31,937 bases of DNA from Planctomycetes bacterium UBA1662 (GCA_002320775.1 DCKY01000280.1:1-31937); one strand, 5' to 3'; shown: positions 9,184 through 17,141, counted from the stretch's first letter. Made by a program: numbers and translations. The notes: generated from the sequence alone by a model not told the origin.

Positions 9184-11673
9184 CTATTTCTTTCGCGCCT
9201 TGCGCTTGGTTTTCTTCGACGCCCTGGCGCCCTTCTTCGTTTTTTTCTTCGCCCGGGTCTTTGCCGGGACCTTCTTTTTCCTCTTGGCTGCGGCGACCTG
9301 GTCCTCATCGAAGATGGGGATCTCGTGGTCTCCAATAGCAAAGCCCGAGAGGCCGCCGCGCTTGATCACCTCGACGCCCTTGCCGCCCCGGCCGGAGACC
9401 CGGTACTTCCTGGTCGAGATGTCAATCTTCGCCCCCTTGGTCGTGAAGACCCGGAGCCGGTCACGCGGCCCGAGGCTCGCGGCGCTCGCGATCACTCGAT
9501 CATTGGCCCCCAGCTTGAGTCCGAGCACCCCCCTGCCTGGCCCTGTCAGGAACTTTACATCCTTCGACTTGAAGAGTGTCACCCGTCCCTCCCGGCTAGC
9601 CAGCATCACGACCTCTTTTTTTCCCTGCACGACATGGGCTCCCACGACTTCCTCCCCCTCCTTGACACGCATGAACTTTCTGCCTGTGCGGGTAGATGGT
9701 TCCGTGAAGCCCCCAAGCGAGCAGCGAAGCGCGTACCCGGCTGAGCTGACAGCGAGAAGGTGGTTCCGGGGAGGTTTGCCTGATGTGTCGTCGACGGAGC
9801 CTACATCTGTCAGGAACCGCGGATCGAGAGAGATCGCTCCAATCACCTTCTCTCCATCACGGAACTTGAAGATCCCCTGCACCGGGTCTCCATAGCCGGT
9901 CGATGCCGGCAGGTCATTGATTCGGATCGTATAGGCGGAGCCTAGGTTGCTGAAGAAAACGACCAGGTCCCTGGTGTTCCCTCCAACTACGGACAGCAGT
10001 TCATCTCCCTGGCGAAGCCTCACCTTCTCCAGGTCGGTAATTCGGCCCATACGCTTCACCCAACCATCACGGGAGAGTAAAACGATGGTGTCCTCGTTCA
10101 CGATGAAGGCCTCTTCGCTGTACTCCGTCTCTCTTGCGCCGCGACCGCCTATTTTTGAGCGCCTGGCATCAGCGAAGGCTTCCCGCGCGGCGGCGATTTC
10201 CTTCCGCACGATGGTCCACAGCCGGTTGTCACTCTTGAGAATCTTCTCAATCTCCCGAGCTTTCTTCTTCTTGTCCCGCAGCTCATCCAGGATCGCCTTG
10301 ATCTCGAGCTTGGCGAGCTTGTAGAGCCGCAGATCGAGGATCGCGTTAACCTGGATATCATCCAGCCTGAAACGTTTCTTCAGCTTCTTCCCGGCGTCCT
10401 CCCGCCCATTAGACTTCCGGATGATCCTGATGGCGGTATCGAGAGCGTTAAAAATCTTGCGGAAGCCCTCCAGGATATGAATACGCTCCTTGAGCAGCCG
10501 CAGCTCGTGCTCAAGTCGACGCACCACGACCTTGTAGCGAAACTGGATGAAGTGAAGCAGGATCTGCCGCAGATCAAGCTGGGCCGGCTTGCAGCGGTCC
10601 GGGTCGTCATCCGATGAGGGGATCAGGCAGGTCAGGTTGACGTTGAAGTTGTTCTGCAGGTTCGTGTTCTTGAACAGGTAGGCCATCACCACATCAGGAT
10701 CGGCTCCCTGTTTCAGCTCGAGCACGATACGGATATCGGTGGTCGACTCATCCCGAATGTCGTTGATCTGGGGAATCTTCCTCGACCCGACCAGGTCGCC
10801 AATCGTCCGTACCAGGACATCCTTCTGCACCATGTACGGTATGGAGGTGATGATGATCTTGGGCTTACGTGACCCTCCCTCGAGCTTGTATTCCCCCCGG
10901 ACCTTTACCGCGCCGCTTCCCTCACGATAGATCTTCCCGAGCTCTCGGCGCGTATTGAGAATCTGGCCACCAGTAGGAAAGTCCGGCCCCTTGATGTATT
11001 TCATCAGGTCCGTAACCTTCAGGCGCCTCTTGCGCACCAGGGCCTCGCATGCCTCGGCTACCTCGCCAAGGTTGTGCGGCGGAATGTTGGTGGCCATCCC
11101 AACCGCGATCCCCGTCGCCCCGTTCACCAGCAGGTTGGGGATCCTCGAAGGCAACACGATCGGCTCGCGTGTCTTCCCATCGTAGTTGGGCCTGAAATCA
11201 ACCGTCTCCTTGGGAAGCTCATCAAGCATCTCAACGGTGACCTTCTGGAGCCTGGCCTCCGTGTAACGGTAGGCAGCCGCTGAGTCTCCATCGATCGAAC
11301 CGAAGTTGCCGTGCCCATCAACGAGGGGATAACGCAGGCTGAAGTCCTGGGCCATGCGCACCAGGGCCTCGTACACAGAGCTGTCGCCATGCGGATGAAA
11401 CTTGCCCAGCACATCGCCAACGATCCTGGCGCACTTCAGCGGCTTGGTCGATGGACCCAGCCGAAGCTCGTTGCGCATGGTGTAGAGGATCCTTCGCTGG
11501 ACCGGCTTGAGTCCATCACGAACATCAGGCAGAGCTCTCGAGGTGATCACGCTCATGGCGTAATTCAGGTACCGGCGACGCGTGGTGACGTGAAGCGGCA
11601 CATCCTCAATAGAGATCTGCGGGTCGGCCTTTGAACGAGCCGAGGCTCTCTTCTTCCTCTTTTTCTTCGCCAT
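9184..11673 (-). CDS. parC: Type IIA DNA topoisomerase subunit A (GyrA/ParC)
   Basis: 829-residue DNA-cleaving subunit. The winged-helix/tower part carries GKFHPHGDSSVYEALVRMAQ. The catalytic Tyr137 lies in AAAYRYTEARL (E. coli GyrA Tyr122). The quinolone positions equivalent to GyrA Ser83 and Asp87 are Ser98 and Glu102. A C-terminal beta-pinwheel follows. Blade 1 lacks a QRRGGKG-type GyrA box, while a related GRGGKG occurs in the last blade, so decatenation may be favoured over supercoiling (inference). The protein ends in a Lys/Arg/Ala tail of about 37 residues and begins MAKKKRKKR. I chose the ATG at 11673; an in-frame ATG at 11721 would add 16 unconserved residues, and neither has a clear Shine-Dalgarno. 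It is co-transcribed with subunit B. Confidence 0.9.
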   Translation of the reverse strand: MAKKKRKKRASARSKADPQISIEDVPLHVTTRRRYLNYAMSVITSRALPDVRDGLKPVQRRILYTMRNELRLGPSTKPLKCARIVGDVLGKFHPHGDSSVYEALVRMAQDFSLRYPLVDGHGNFGSIDGDSAAAYRYTEARLQKVTVEMLDELPKETVDFRPNYDGKTREPIVLPSRIPNLLVNGATGIAVGMATNIPPHNLGEVAEACEALVRKRRLKVTDLMKYIKGPDFPTGGQILNTRRELGKIYREGSGAVKVRGEYKLEGGSRKPKIIITSIPYMVQKDVLVRTIGDLVGSRKIPQINDIRDESTTDIRIVLELKQGADPDVVMAYLFKNTNLQNNFNVNLTCLIPSSDDDPDRCKPAQLDLRQILLHFIQFRYKVVVRRLEHELRLLKERIHILEGFRKIFNALDTAIRIIRKSNGREDAGKKLKKRFRLDDIQVNAILDLRLYKLAKLEIKAILDELRDKKKKAREIEKILKSDNRLWTIVRKEIAAAREAFADARRSKIGGRGARETEYSEEAFIVNEDTIVLLSRDGWVKRMGRITDLEKVRLRQGDELLSVVGGNTRDLVVFFSNLGSAYTIRINDLPASTGYGDPVQGIFKFRDGEKVIGAISLDPRFLTDVGSVDDTSGKPPRNHLLAVSSAGYALRCSLGGFTEPSTRTGRKFMRVKEGEEVVGAHVVQGKKEVVMLASREGRVTLFKSKDVKFLTGPGRGVLGLKLGANDRVIASAASLGPRDRLRVFTTKGAKIDISTRKYRVSGRGGKGVEVIKRGGLSGFAIGDHEIPIFDEDQVAAAKRKKKVPAKTRAKKKTKKGARASKKTKRKARKK

Positions 11674-11776
11674 TTCCGACAAGCACGGGCTTATGCGATT
11701 ACCCGGGCCCGCTCCAAGCATCCGAAAACCCGCCGTGCAAAATTACTCGGCAGTATCCGACACGGGCCCACAGTCA

Positions 11777-11821
11777 CGATCTTCCCGTTCATGAACGGCT
11801 CCTCTGGAACCGGGAAGATCG
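11777..11821. repeat. Long nested inverted repeat in the topoisomerase leader
   Basis: Eleven-base arms CGATCTTCCCG (11777-11787) and CGGGAAGATCG (11811-11821) flank a perfect 14-bp palindrome CCGTTCATGAACGG (11785-11798) that overlaps the left arm. The two structures are therefore mutually exclusive. They lie between the proposed promoter and the subunit A start. No T-run follows on the minus strand. It may be an operator or an alternative-fold leader. Confidence 0.6.
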
Positions 11822-11835
11822 AAATCAATTGCTGA

Positions 11836-11865
11836 TTTATATAGTACCCACCCACCCAAAAGCAA
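11836..11865 (-). promoter_or_regulatory. Candidate promoter of the topoisomerase operon
   Basis: Read leftward, TTGCTT (11860-11865) and TATAAA (11836-11841) are spaced by 18 bp in an AT-richer patch. Transcription would start about 155 nt before the ATG at 11673 and run through the inverted repeat at 11777-11821. The -10 box matches consensus at 5 of 6 positions; the -35 is weak. Confidence 0.4.
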
Positions 11866-11970
11866 CTTCAGGTGGGGAAATTGGGGGGTACAGTAGCCCG
11901 CCCCGGCTGAAACCTGCGTTATTCCGTGCTCTTTAGCGGAGCCGTAGCGGCTGAAAATCCCACCTCAAAA

Positions 11971-12013
11971 GAAAACGCCCCGGCGATCCACACAGGTCGC
12001 CGGGGCGTTCTTC
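11971..12013 (-). terminator. Intrinsic terminator of the dockerin-type gene
   Basis: A 13-bp GC-rich perfect stem (arms 11974-11986 and 11997-12009) with a 10-nt loop. Read on the minus strand it is followed by TTTTCTTTT. It starts 18 bp downstream of the stop codon at 12032. On the plus strand no T-run follows, so it acts leftward and insulates the topoisomerase operon from the gene to its right. Confidence 0.85.
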
Positions 12014-12031
12014 AGACGTGATCAAAAGCGA

Positions 12032-13513
12032 TCAGTTGACGGCGCAGAAAGCACTGCTCTCTTCGCAGCCAAGTTCGTCGTCCGTGGGGTCGGCACCACA
12101 ACCCAGGAAGGGGGCGGGGAGCCTCGCGCCACGCTGGAAGACCCAGCGAAGGACGGGAACCGCGTCGGAGATGTTGTTACGTCCATCATCATTGGCGTCC
12201 AGGGCATCCGGGCAGTTGTAGCGGGAGCCGAGGTTTCCAACAGCGATCTGGATGATCAGGACAGCGTCATTGACGTTGATACGGCCATTGCCATCAGCGT
12301 CACCACGGAAGAAGTCCTCAACCGGAGGAGGAGGAGCTTCGGCGGTGACCACCAGGATCTCATTCGAGGCGCCATCGGCGGCCGCGGGGATCTGGTTGGC
12401 ATCGTCATCAAGGTCGGAGACATAACCGACATAGAAGCCGGGGCCGCCGACACCGGGATCGATATCAAAAGCGAGGAAGTCTCCGCCTTCGAATCCGGCG
12501 AGAGCCGCACCGCGAACAACGCCCTGGATCTCGCCAGGAGCGGCGGCGGCGGCGCCAACGGTGAGACCGTTGCCGGTGGTGTGCGAGTTACCACGGTTGT
12601 CCGTGATGAGAAGCTCGACAACACGGTCGGCATCATTTCCAAGGTCGCCGGAGAAGGACACCGTGTCCGCACCGACCGAGACACCAAGCTGGAAGGCCAT
12701 GGCAGGCAAGGCGTTGGTCATGTTGATCGTAGTCTGACCAGCGGCATTGGCGCCAAAGCTGAATCCGTAGTCGCCAGCGGGGACGATTTCGCAATTGGCC
12801 GCGTCGGCGCAATCGGCATCGTCACAATCCACAGCTCCGTCACCATCATCGTCGACGCCATTGGCGCAGTCTTCGACGGCGGGAGCGCCGGGAGGATTGA
12901 TCTGCCCGTGGGTCAGGGTCGTAGGAAGCTTCGCTTCGCCAGCGACCGTAATGTTCAGCGCGACGGTCGGACCGTTGTTGCTGAGCTCATCGTCGGCAAG
13001 CCTGGCAAAGGTACTGTCAGCAGGCACGGCGTCGACGTTGTAGGTCAACTTCGCGAGCGAGTTGGGCTGACCGGAGGTAAGGGTCGCCGGGGCGATAAAG
13101 GAGAGAACCACCGCGGAGATGAATCCGGAAGGTGAGTTCTGGGCGGGACCAACCGCGGTCGACACATTGAAAAACGGGTTGACCAGCGCGGCCTGGGCGT
13201 CGGTACCACAAAGGTAATCGAGTCCGGCACCGTCACAGGCGCTGTCAGCGATGGAGAACGAGTCGCCATCGTGCGCGAGACCATAGGACCAGCCCTGAAC
13301 ACCATCTGACGCGGTGGTCGTCTGGACGGTCACATCGATCGTGGCCTGGCCCTCTTCGAGGGTAATCAGGGAGTTGCCAGTCGCATCGAAGATGACTTCC
13401 ATGGTGTCCGCAATACAGTTCGGTTCACCATCACAAAAATTCTGGACTTCCTGGGCAGGAAGAACTGCGCAGCAAAGCAGAAATACAGATACCCATCCAA
13501 ATAAGCGTTTCAT
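12032..13513 (-). CDS. Secreted protein with Cys/Asp calcium motif and C-terminal dockerin-like repeats
   Basis: 493-residue protein of unknown function, exported by a classical signal peptide (MKRLFGWVSVFLLCCAVLPA). Two beta-rich, Ala/Gly/Thr-rich regions of cohesin-like composition are separated by CANGVDDDGDGAVDCDDADC, an Asp-rich, Cys-flanked calcium-type loop. The C-terminal part has two EF-hand-like dockerin type I repeats, GDADGNGRINVNDA and DANDDGRNNISDA, followed by a Cys-containing tail CGADPTDDELGCEE. This arrangement is common in exported planctomycete proteins and rare elsewhere. The start is the ATG at 13513 rather than 13519, because the AGGAGA at 13521-13526 is 7 nt from the former and only 1 nt from the latter. 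It is monocistronic with its own terminator. No catalytic domain is recognised. Confidence 0.75.
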   Translation of the reverse strand: MKRLFGWVSVFLLCCAVLPAQEVQNFCDGEPNCIADTMEVIFDATGNSLITLEEGQATIDVTVQTTTASDGVQGWSYGLAHDGDSFSIADSACDGAGLDYLCGTDAQAALVNPFFNVSTAVGPAQNSPSGFISAVVLSFIAPATLTSGQPNSLAKLTYNVDAVPADSTFARLADDELSNNGPTVALNITVAGEAKLPTTLTHGQINPPGAPAVEDCANGVDDDGDGAVDCDDADCADAANCEIVPAGDYGFSFGANAAGQTTINMTNALPAMAFQLGVSVGADTVSFSGDLGNDADRVVELLITDNRGNSHTTGNGLTVGAAAAAPGEIQGVVRGAALAGFEGGDFLAFDIDPGVGGPGFYVGYVSDLDDDANQIPAAADGASNEILVVTAEAPPPPVEDFFRGDADGNGRINVNDAVLIIQIAVGNLGSRYNCPDALDANDDGRNNISDAVPVLRWVFQRGARLPAPFLGCGADPTDDELGCEESSAFCAVN

Positions 13514-13520
13514 CAACATT

Positions 13521-13526
13521 TCTCCT
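13521..13526 (-). promoter_or_regulatory. Ribosome binding site fixing the dockerin-type gene start
   Basis: AGGAGA on the minus strand, 7 nt from the ATG at 13513. It is too close to the upstream in-frame ATG at 13519 to serve it. Confidence 0.7.
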
Positions 13527-14306
13527 GTAAACGTTTCCTCGTCCGGTACATCTCAAAGTACCGCACTGATACAACTTAAAATCATTTCCTACGTTAATAA
13601 TCCGTTTTCACCAGCCAGGCTGCCGGACAATTCCGTCCGCGCCATCGGCGCGAAACCAATTCCTCTCCGACAAGGCCAGTCGACTCCAGTTGTTTCGCTG
13701 AAGTTTCAATAGCACTATTTGCCTTGGCCAGAGCCCTCCTTTCTTAAAATTTGGACTCACAAGCGAAACGAAAGATTTCCCTTCAGCAGAGTCCGTCCCC
13801 AACAGCCCGTGTGTAATTTCTTTATTTTCTCCGCAGCCGGATTACCCCAGCCGCACTCATTAAGCTCCCACACCACGCCCAATATCAGCTTCAGACCCGA
13901 TCAAGTTGCCGTTTTAGCAGTATCAACAAGTCTTGATCAAAACCTATTAGAACCGTGTCAGGGCACCATCAAAAGAAAAGAATCGGAACAAGCCGACACC
14001 AGACTCACTCAGTTCCACACCACAATCCACACCGCATAAAATAAGCAACGAACCCAATGTTACCGGTGCCCATATTGAGGGTCAACGGGAAAAGCAAACT
14101 GGGGATGATTTTGCCCCTGGTCCCCTGAAACAGGAACCCAGCCCGGTCCAGCCGGCCCATCCTAACAAAGGCCTGACCTTTCCCTTACAGGCGACAAGAA
14201 GCCTTTCAAACCCACATTGGCAGGACCCCGGCCTGCCAGGCAATGTCCTTCGGAAAGACATCCGGAAGCTATCGGCGTTTGAGAAGATCCCCGGAAAAAG
14301 GAGCCG
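13527..14306. other. About 780 bp gene-poor, AT-richer intergenic region
   Basis: No open frame here resembles a known protein or shows the codon pattern of the neighbours. It holds the upstream region of the dockerin-type gene on the right-to-left strand and the downstream region of the small basic protein gene. The latter includes a small hairpin TGGCAGG/CCTGCCA at 14219-14239 with no T-run. I could not place a convincing promoter or RNA gene. A small RNA cannot be excluded. Confidence 0.5.
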
Positions 14307-14585
14307 CTATTCCTCGGCAGCCTCGGTGGCCTCGACACTCTCAGCACCCTCGGCACCCTCTTCGAGTTCGACGCCTTCACCCTCAGCGCCCTCCTCCTCT
14401 TCCTTCTTCTTCTTGACGCGCTTCTTGATCTTCATCACCTTGACCTTGGGAAGGCCGTAGGGACACTCATCCTCTTCGTCCCAGGTACCGAGCTTGCGCA
14501 TCTCGAGAATCCGCTCATAACGCGTCAGCACATTTCGCGAACGGCCAAGGCCGCTCTTGCTGACAAGACTTCTATGGATACTCAT
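14307..14585 (-). CDS. PVC-type small basic protein with acidic tail
   Basis: 92-residue protein matching my recollection of the small basic protein family TIGR04137, found in Chlamydiae, Verrucomicrobia and relatives and often encoded near rRNA genes. Conserved signature: MSIHRSL, RSRNVLTRYERI (17-28), LGTWDEED and GLPKVKVMKIKKR. The role is unknown; a ribosome or RNA connection has been proposed from its basic charge and gene context. This copy has the usual about 60-residue basic core plus an acidic Glu/Ala/Gly extension of about 32 residues. A good Shine-Dalgarno GGAGAG is 6 nt before the ATG. No rRNA operon is adjacent in this window. Confidence 0.75.
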   Translation of the reverse strand: MSIHRSLVSKSGLGRSRNVLTRYERILEMRKLGTWDEEDECPYGLPKVKVMKIKKRVKKKKEEEEGAEGEGVELEEGAEGAESVEATEAAEE

Positions 14586-14627
14586 GAGTGACTCTCCGAG
14601 CTGGTAATCAAAAGCAATGAAGCGGGG

Positions 14628-14656
14628 AGTCTATCACCGCTGCGGGCTGTGCTCAA
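14628..14656 (-). promoter_or_regulatory. Candidate promoter of the small basic protein gene
   Basis: Read leftward, TTGAGC (14651-14656) and TAGACT (14628-14633) have a 17-bp spacer, giving a leader of about 35 nt. Each box matches four of six consensus positions. A separate promoter makes sense because the gene lies 113 bp after the DUF89 gene and has an unrelated function. Confidence 0.4.
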
Positions 14657-14698
14657 GAAGGAGTTTTAGAAGAATTTCGGCGAAAAGAAACGCAGCCG

Positions 14699-15580
14699 CT
14701 AATTGCGCTCGACAACACAATCCCCTGGGGACACCCCCAATTCCCCGGCAATAACTGCACATTTCGCCCTCAGAAGGAAGAAAACAGCCTTCTTCTGCTT
14801 TGAGGAGTCGCCCGAAGCCTCCTCCAAGGTCTCAAACGCGGCCTGCCCCTTCGCAATAACCAGGTCGGCAGCCTCGTACTCCTCGATGAATTTATCAGAA
14901 CTCGAACCAAGCAGGAGCCCCCGGCAATCAACGCCTGGGTCGGTCAGCGTGGCCACCTTGTCAAGCCCGACCTCCAGGGCATCAGCCTTCAGCGCGCCGC
15001 CGAGGCTGGGAGCCGAGCGAAGAACCGAAGTAACGGATCCCACCGACTTGCCAAGAGTCTCGATCAGAAGCCTGTCAAAGAAAAGCTCCCCCGCGGTCTC
15101 GTGGACAAAGAGAATCCGTGAAGCGGCCGCGGCGGCCTGGCGCAAGCTCTCGGACTGATCGATCACCAGCTCAAGTCCTGGCGCCTCCTCCAAGAGAGCC
15201 TTTAAAGAGAAACCGGGCAGGAGCCTCTCTCGAAACTCGCAATCGATCAGGTTTGCGGCGACCGACAACTTGAGCGCGGCAAGAAATGCATCCCCCGACT
15301 CCTCCACAGCAGCTCGAATAGAGTCCTCCGCGCCCTTGATCTTTTCAACCCACCTCTTCTGATCAGCCTCGTAAGGGGTTGCCACCCCTAGCGCCCTGCC
15401 GGCCCGGTGAAAGATCTGGTGAACCACCTCCGCAGGCGAAGCAAGATCATCCACCCCGCACAGATCCTGCATTGAATCCGACAAGATCTTGCGATGCAGC
15501 CACTCATCCTCGGTGACGAGATTCGCCGCATGAAGAACACGCTGCAGGCAGCAGGGAATACACTCGGGCCGATGTTTCAT
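14699..15580 (-). CDS. DUF89/ARMT1-like protein with altered metal motif
   Basis: 293-residue protein of the DUF89 (ARMT1-like, PF01937) family of metal-dependent phosphatases linked to metabolite damage control. The short prokaryotic type is recognisable from the N-terminal RPECIPCCLQ cysteine motif, TAGELFFDRLLIE, ADLVIAKGQAAFETL (the Lys-Gly loop) and LLRAKCAVIAGELGV near the end. The usual metal-binding DNAGE motif reads ETAGE here (nt about 15090-15110), and the following NDAT-like segment is also changed, so catalysis may be lost or altered. There is no Shine-Dalgarno; a perfect TATAAT sits 7 nt before the ATG, implying a leaderless transcript. Family assignment is good; activity is doubtful. 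Confidence 0.78.
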   Translation of the reverse strand: MKHRPECIPCCLQRVLHAANLVTEDEWLHRKILSDSMQDLCGVDDLASPAEVVHQIFHRAGRALGVATPYEADQKRWVEKIKGAEDSIRAAVEESGDAFLAALKLSVAANLIDCEFRERLLPGFSLKALLEEAPGLELVIDQSESLRQAAAAASRILFVHETAGELFFDRLLIETLGKSVGSVTSVLRSAPSLGGALKADALEVGLDKVATLTDPGVDCRGLLLGSSSDKFIEEYEAADLVIAKGQAAFETLEEASGDSSKQKKAVFFLLRAKCAVIAGELGVSPGDCVVERN

Positions 15581-15587
15581 GCTGGAA

Positions 15588-15593
15588 ATTATA
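15588..15593 (-). promoter_or_regulatory. TATAAT -10 box of a probably leaderless transcript
   Basis: A perfect TATAAT on the minus strand lies exactly 7 nt before the ATG of the DUF89 gene, so transcription should begin at the start codon. A possible -35, TTGCAT (15613-15618), has a long 19-bp spacer. No ribosome binding site is present. Confidence 0.55.
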
Positions 15594-15676
15594 CCCGCGA
15601 GACGTTCACTACATGCAATAGCGCAAGATGCTTAATTAATTCCCCTGCCGTCCGCAGAATTGGGCGAAACAAGGAT

Positions 15677-17098
15677 TCAAGGTTTGCGCGGATAGCTCTC
15701 GGCAAAGTAATCGTCCTTACCGCGAAAGACCCAGGGAGCGGAACGGGTCACCTCTTTCAGCGTTGCCGACGCAGCCTGGGCAAAATTCCACGAGGCAAAT
15801 GGCCCGATATCGACTGCGTAAAGTTCTTCTCCATGCCGTTCTTTCACCCTGCTCTTGAGCTGCTTGCAGGCGATGGACCCATCGGTACAACCGCTGCGTT
15901 CCTCGATATGCTGCTGCAGGCGCTTGAGATGATCCAGAAGCTTGGCGCACTCTTCCTTGCCCATGAGATCCCGAACCCGAAGCCAGCGGGTTGCCGGTGT
16001 GGTGACAAAGGCGGCGGCGCCAGCCGGCGCAACAGTCCCCTGAACATTCCGAACAGGCAGCCGCGGGGCTCCCGGCGCTGGCGCGGCGCCCCTGCGGCTC
16101 CAGAGAGGCCTTGCCGGAACTGGAATGCCGCCCGGCCCCAGCTTCCTGGATGGAAGGTTCGCAGAAAGGCGAGTTCTCTCACCTGCAGCGGGAGAGCTCG
16201 CGTTGCTACCGCCGAGGCCGGCGCCTGCCGGCTCCGGAAGACCCTGGCGTTCATCTAAAATTCGCCCCGCCAGATTCCCCTCGGTCCGGTCAATGCTCAG
16301 ATAAAGCCCGAGGAGACCTACGAAAATAGCCGCCGTCAGGCCGACCAACACCATAGTCGATGCCCTGACCTGGACTGACTGGCCAAACACACCCATGGAA
16401 TCGTCCCTCAGCAACCATCCCAGGATCCTTGACCCGGAGCGCGGCTGGACCGCTGCGGAATCACCGCCGAGGGCCTGGGTGATGATCTCATCCGCAAGCT
16501 GCTCATCTGCCGCTAAGCCGGATGATTCACCCTCATCCGCGCCGCAGCTAAACGGTCGGTCTCCCGACATGCGCGCGGCGACAGGGTCAACTGCCCCGGC
16601 GCCAAGGTCTTCGTTTCCTCCATCGGCTCCGGCCCCTTCCGCCGCAGCCTCCTCGCCGGGTTCGGAGCCGCCATCGGTAAACCCATCCGCCTCTCCGCCA
16701 GGAGAGAACTGGTCGCCGGCCTCTGGCCCGGAATCGCGGACCTCGATCGCATTCACCGCCCCGGCATCTATGTCGTGAGGCTCCGGCCCTGCAGACTCCC
16801 CGCACGAAACTGAATGCGAAGCCGTTTCGGAACCCGCCACATCCGGCGCACTGGACCTGATGCCGCCATGACGACTCAGTGCTTCAGAATGATCCCCCTG
16901 CGGCTGGCGGAGCAAGGGGCTCGCCTGGAGCTCGGCAGGACTACGGCCCTGGACTCCCCCACCGGTCTTTTCAGGATGACGAGCAGCTCCAGCAGTCTCC
17001 CCACTGTAGGTTCGCCCGCGCTGCTCACCAGCCGCCTTGGCTTCAAAAATCTTCCCCAGTACATCTTTGCAGTCAGCGGTATTCTTCCGGCGTGCCAT
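15677..17098 (-). CDS. Single-pass membrane protein with C-terminal SPOR-like region
   Basis: 473-residue protein of no assigned function. The N-terminal 245 residues are a low-complexity, acidic, Gly/Ala/Glu-rich cytoplasmic region starting with the more ordered MARRKNTADCKDVLGKIFEA. One transmembrane segment follows (about 246-268, TMVLVGLTAAIFVGLLGLYL), then a Pro/Ala/Gly linker. The last about 100 residues are ordered, with paired cysteines (EERSGCTDGSIACKQL) and a sporulation-related-repeat-like stretch ELYAVDIGPFASWNFAQAA. SPOR domains bind denuded peptidoglycan, so a cell-envelope role is plausible but unproven. The ATG at 17098 is chosen over an ORF start 168 bp upstream because AGGAG lies 8 nt before it and the promoter lies downstream of the longer start. 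Confidence 0.65.
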   Translation of the reverse strand: MARRKNTADCKDVLGKIFEAKAAGEQRGRTYSGETAGAARHPEKTGGGVQGRSPAELQASPLLRQPQGDHSEALSRHGGIRSSAPDVAGSETASHSVSCGESAGPEPHDIDAGAVNAIEVRDSGPEAGDQFSPGGEADGFTDGGSEPGEEAAAEGAGADGGNEDLGAGAVDPVAARMSGDRPFSCGADEGESSGLAADEQLADEIITQALGGDSAAVQPRSGSRILGWLLRDDSMGVFGQSVQVRASTMVLVGLTAAIFVGLLGLYLSIDRTEGNLAGRILDERQGLPEPAGAGLGGSNASSPAAGERTRLSANLPSRKLGPGGIPVPARPLWSRRGAAPAPGAPRLPVRNVQGTVAPAGAAAFVTTPATRWLRVRDLMGKEECAKLLDHLKRLQQHIEERSGCTDGSIACKQLKSRVKERHGEELYAVDIGPFASWNFAQAASATLKEVTRSAPWVFRGKDDYFAESYPRKP

Positions 17099-17141
17099 GA
17101 AAGCTCTCCTCATTAATGGCGGCGGGTTTCTCTTCAGAGGT

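Noticed and set aside
12018..13135. Plus-strand open frames over the dockerin-type gene, one apparently rich in repeated Val/Gly
   Set aside because: They mirror the Asp/Gly-rich calcium motifs on the other strand, and the minus-strand gene has a signal peptide, ribosome binding site and terminator.
13719..14039. 106-codon plus-strand open frame in the gene-poor region
   Set aside because: No ribosome binding site, atypical amino acid composition and no family resemblance.
14219..14239. Hairpin TGGCAGG/CCTGCCA as terminator of the small basic protein gene
   Set aside because: No T-run follows on the minus strand, so it does not qualify as an intrinsic terminator.
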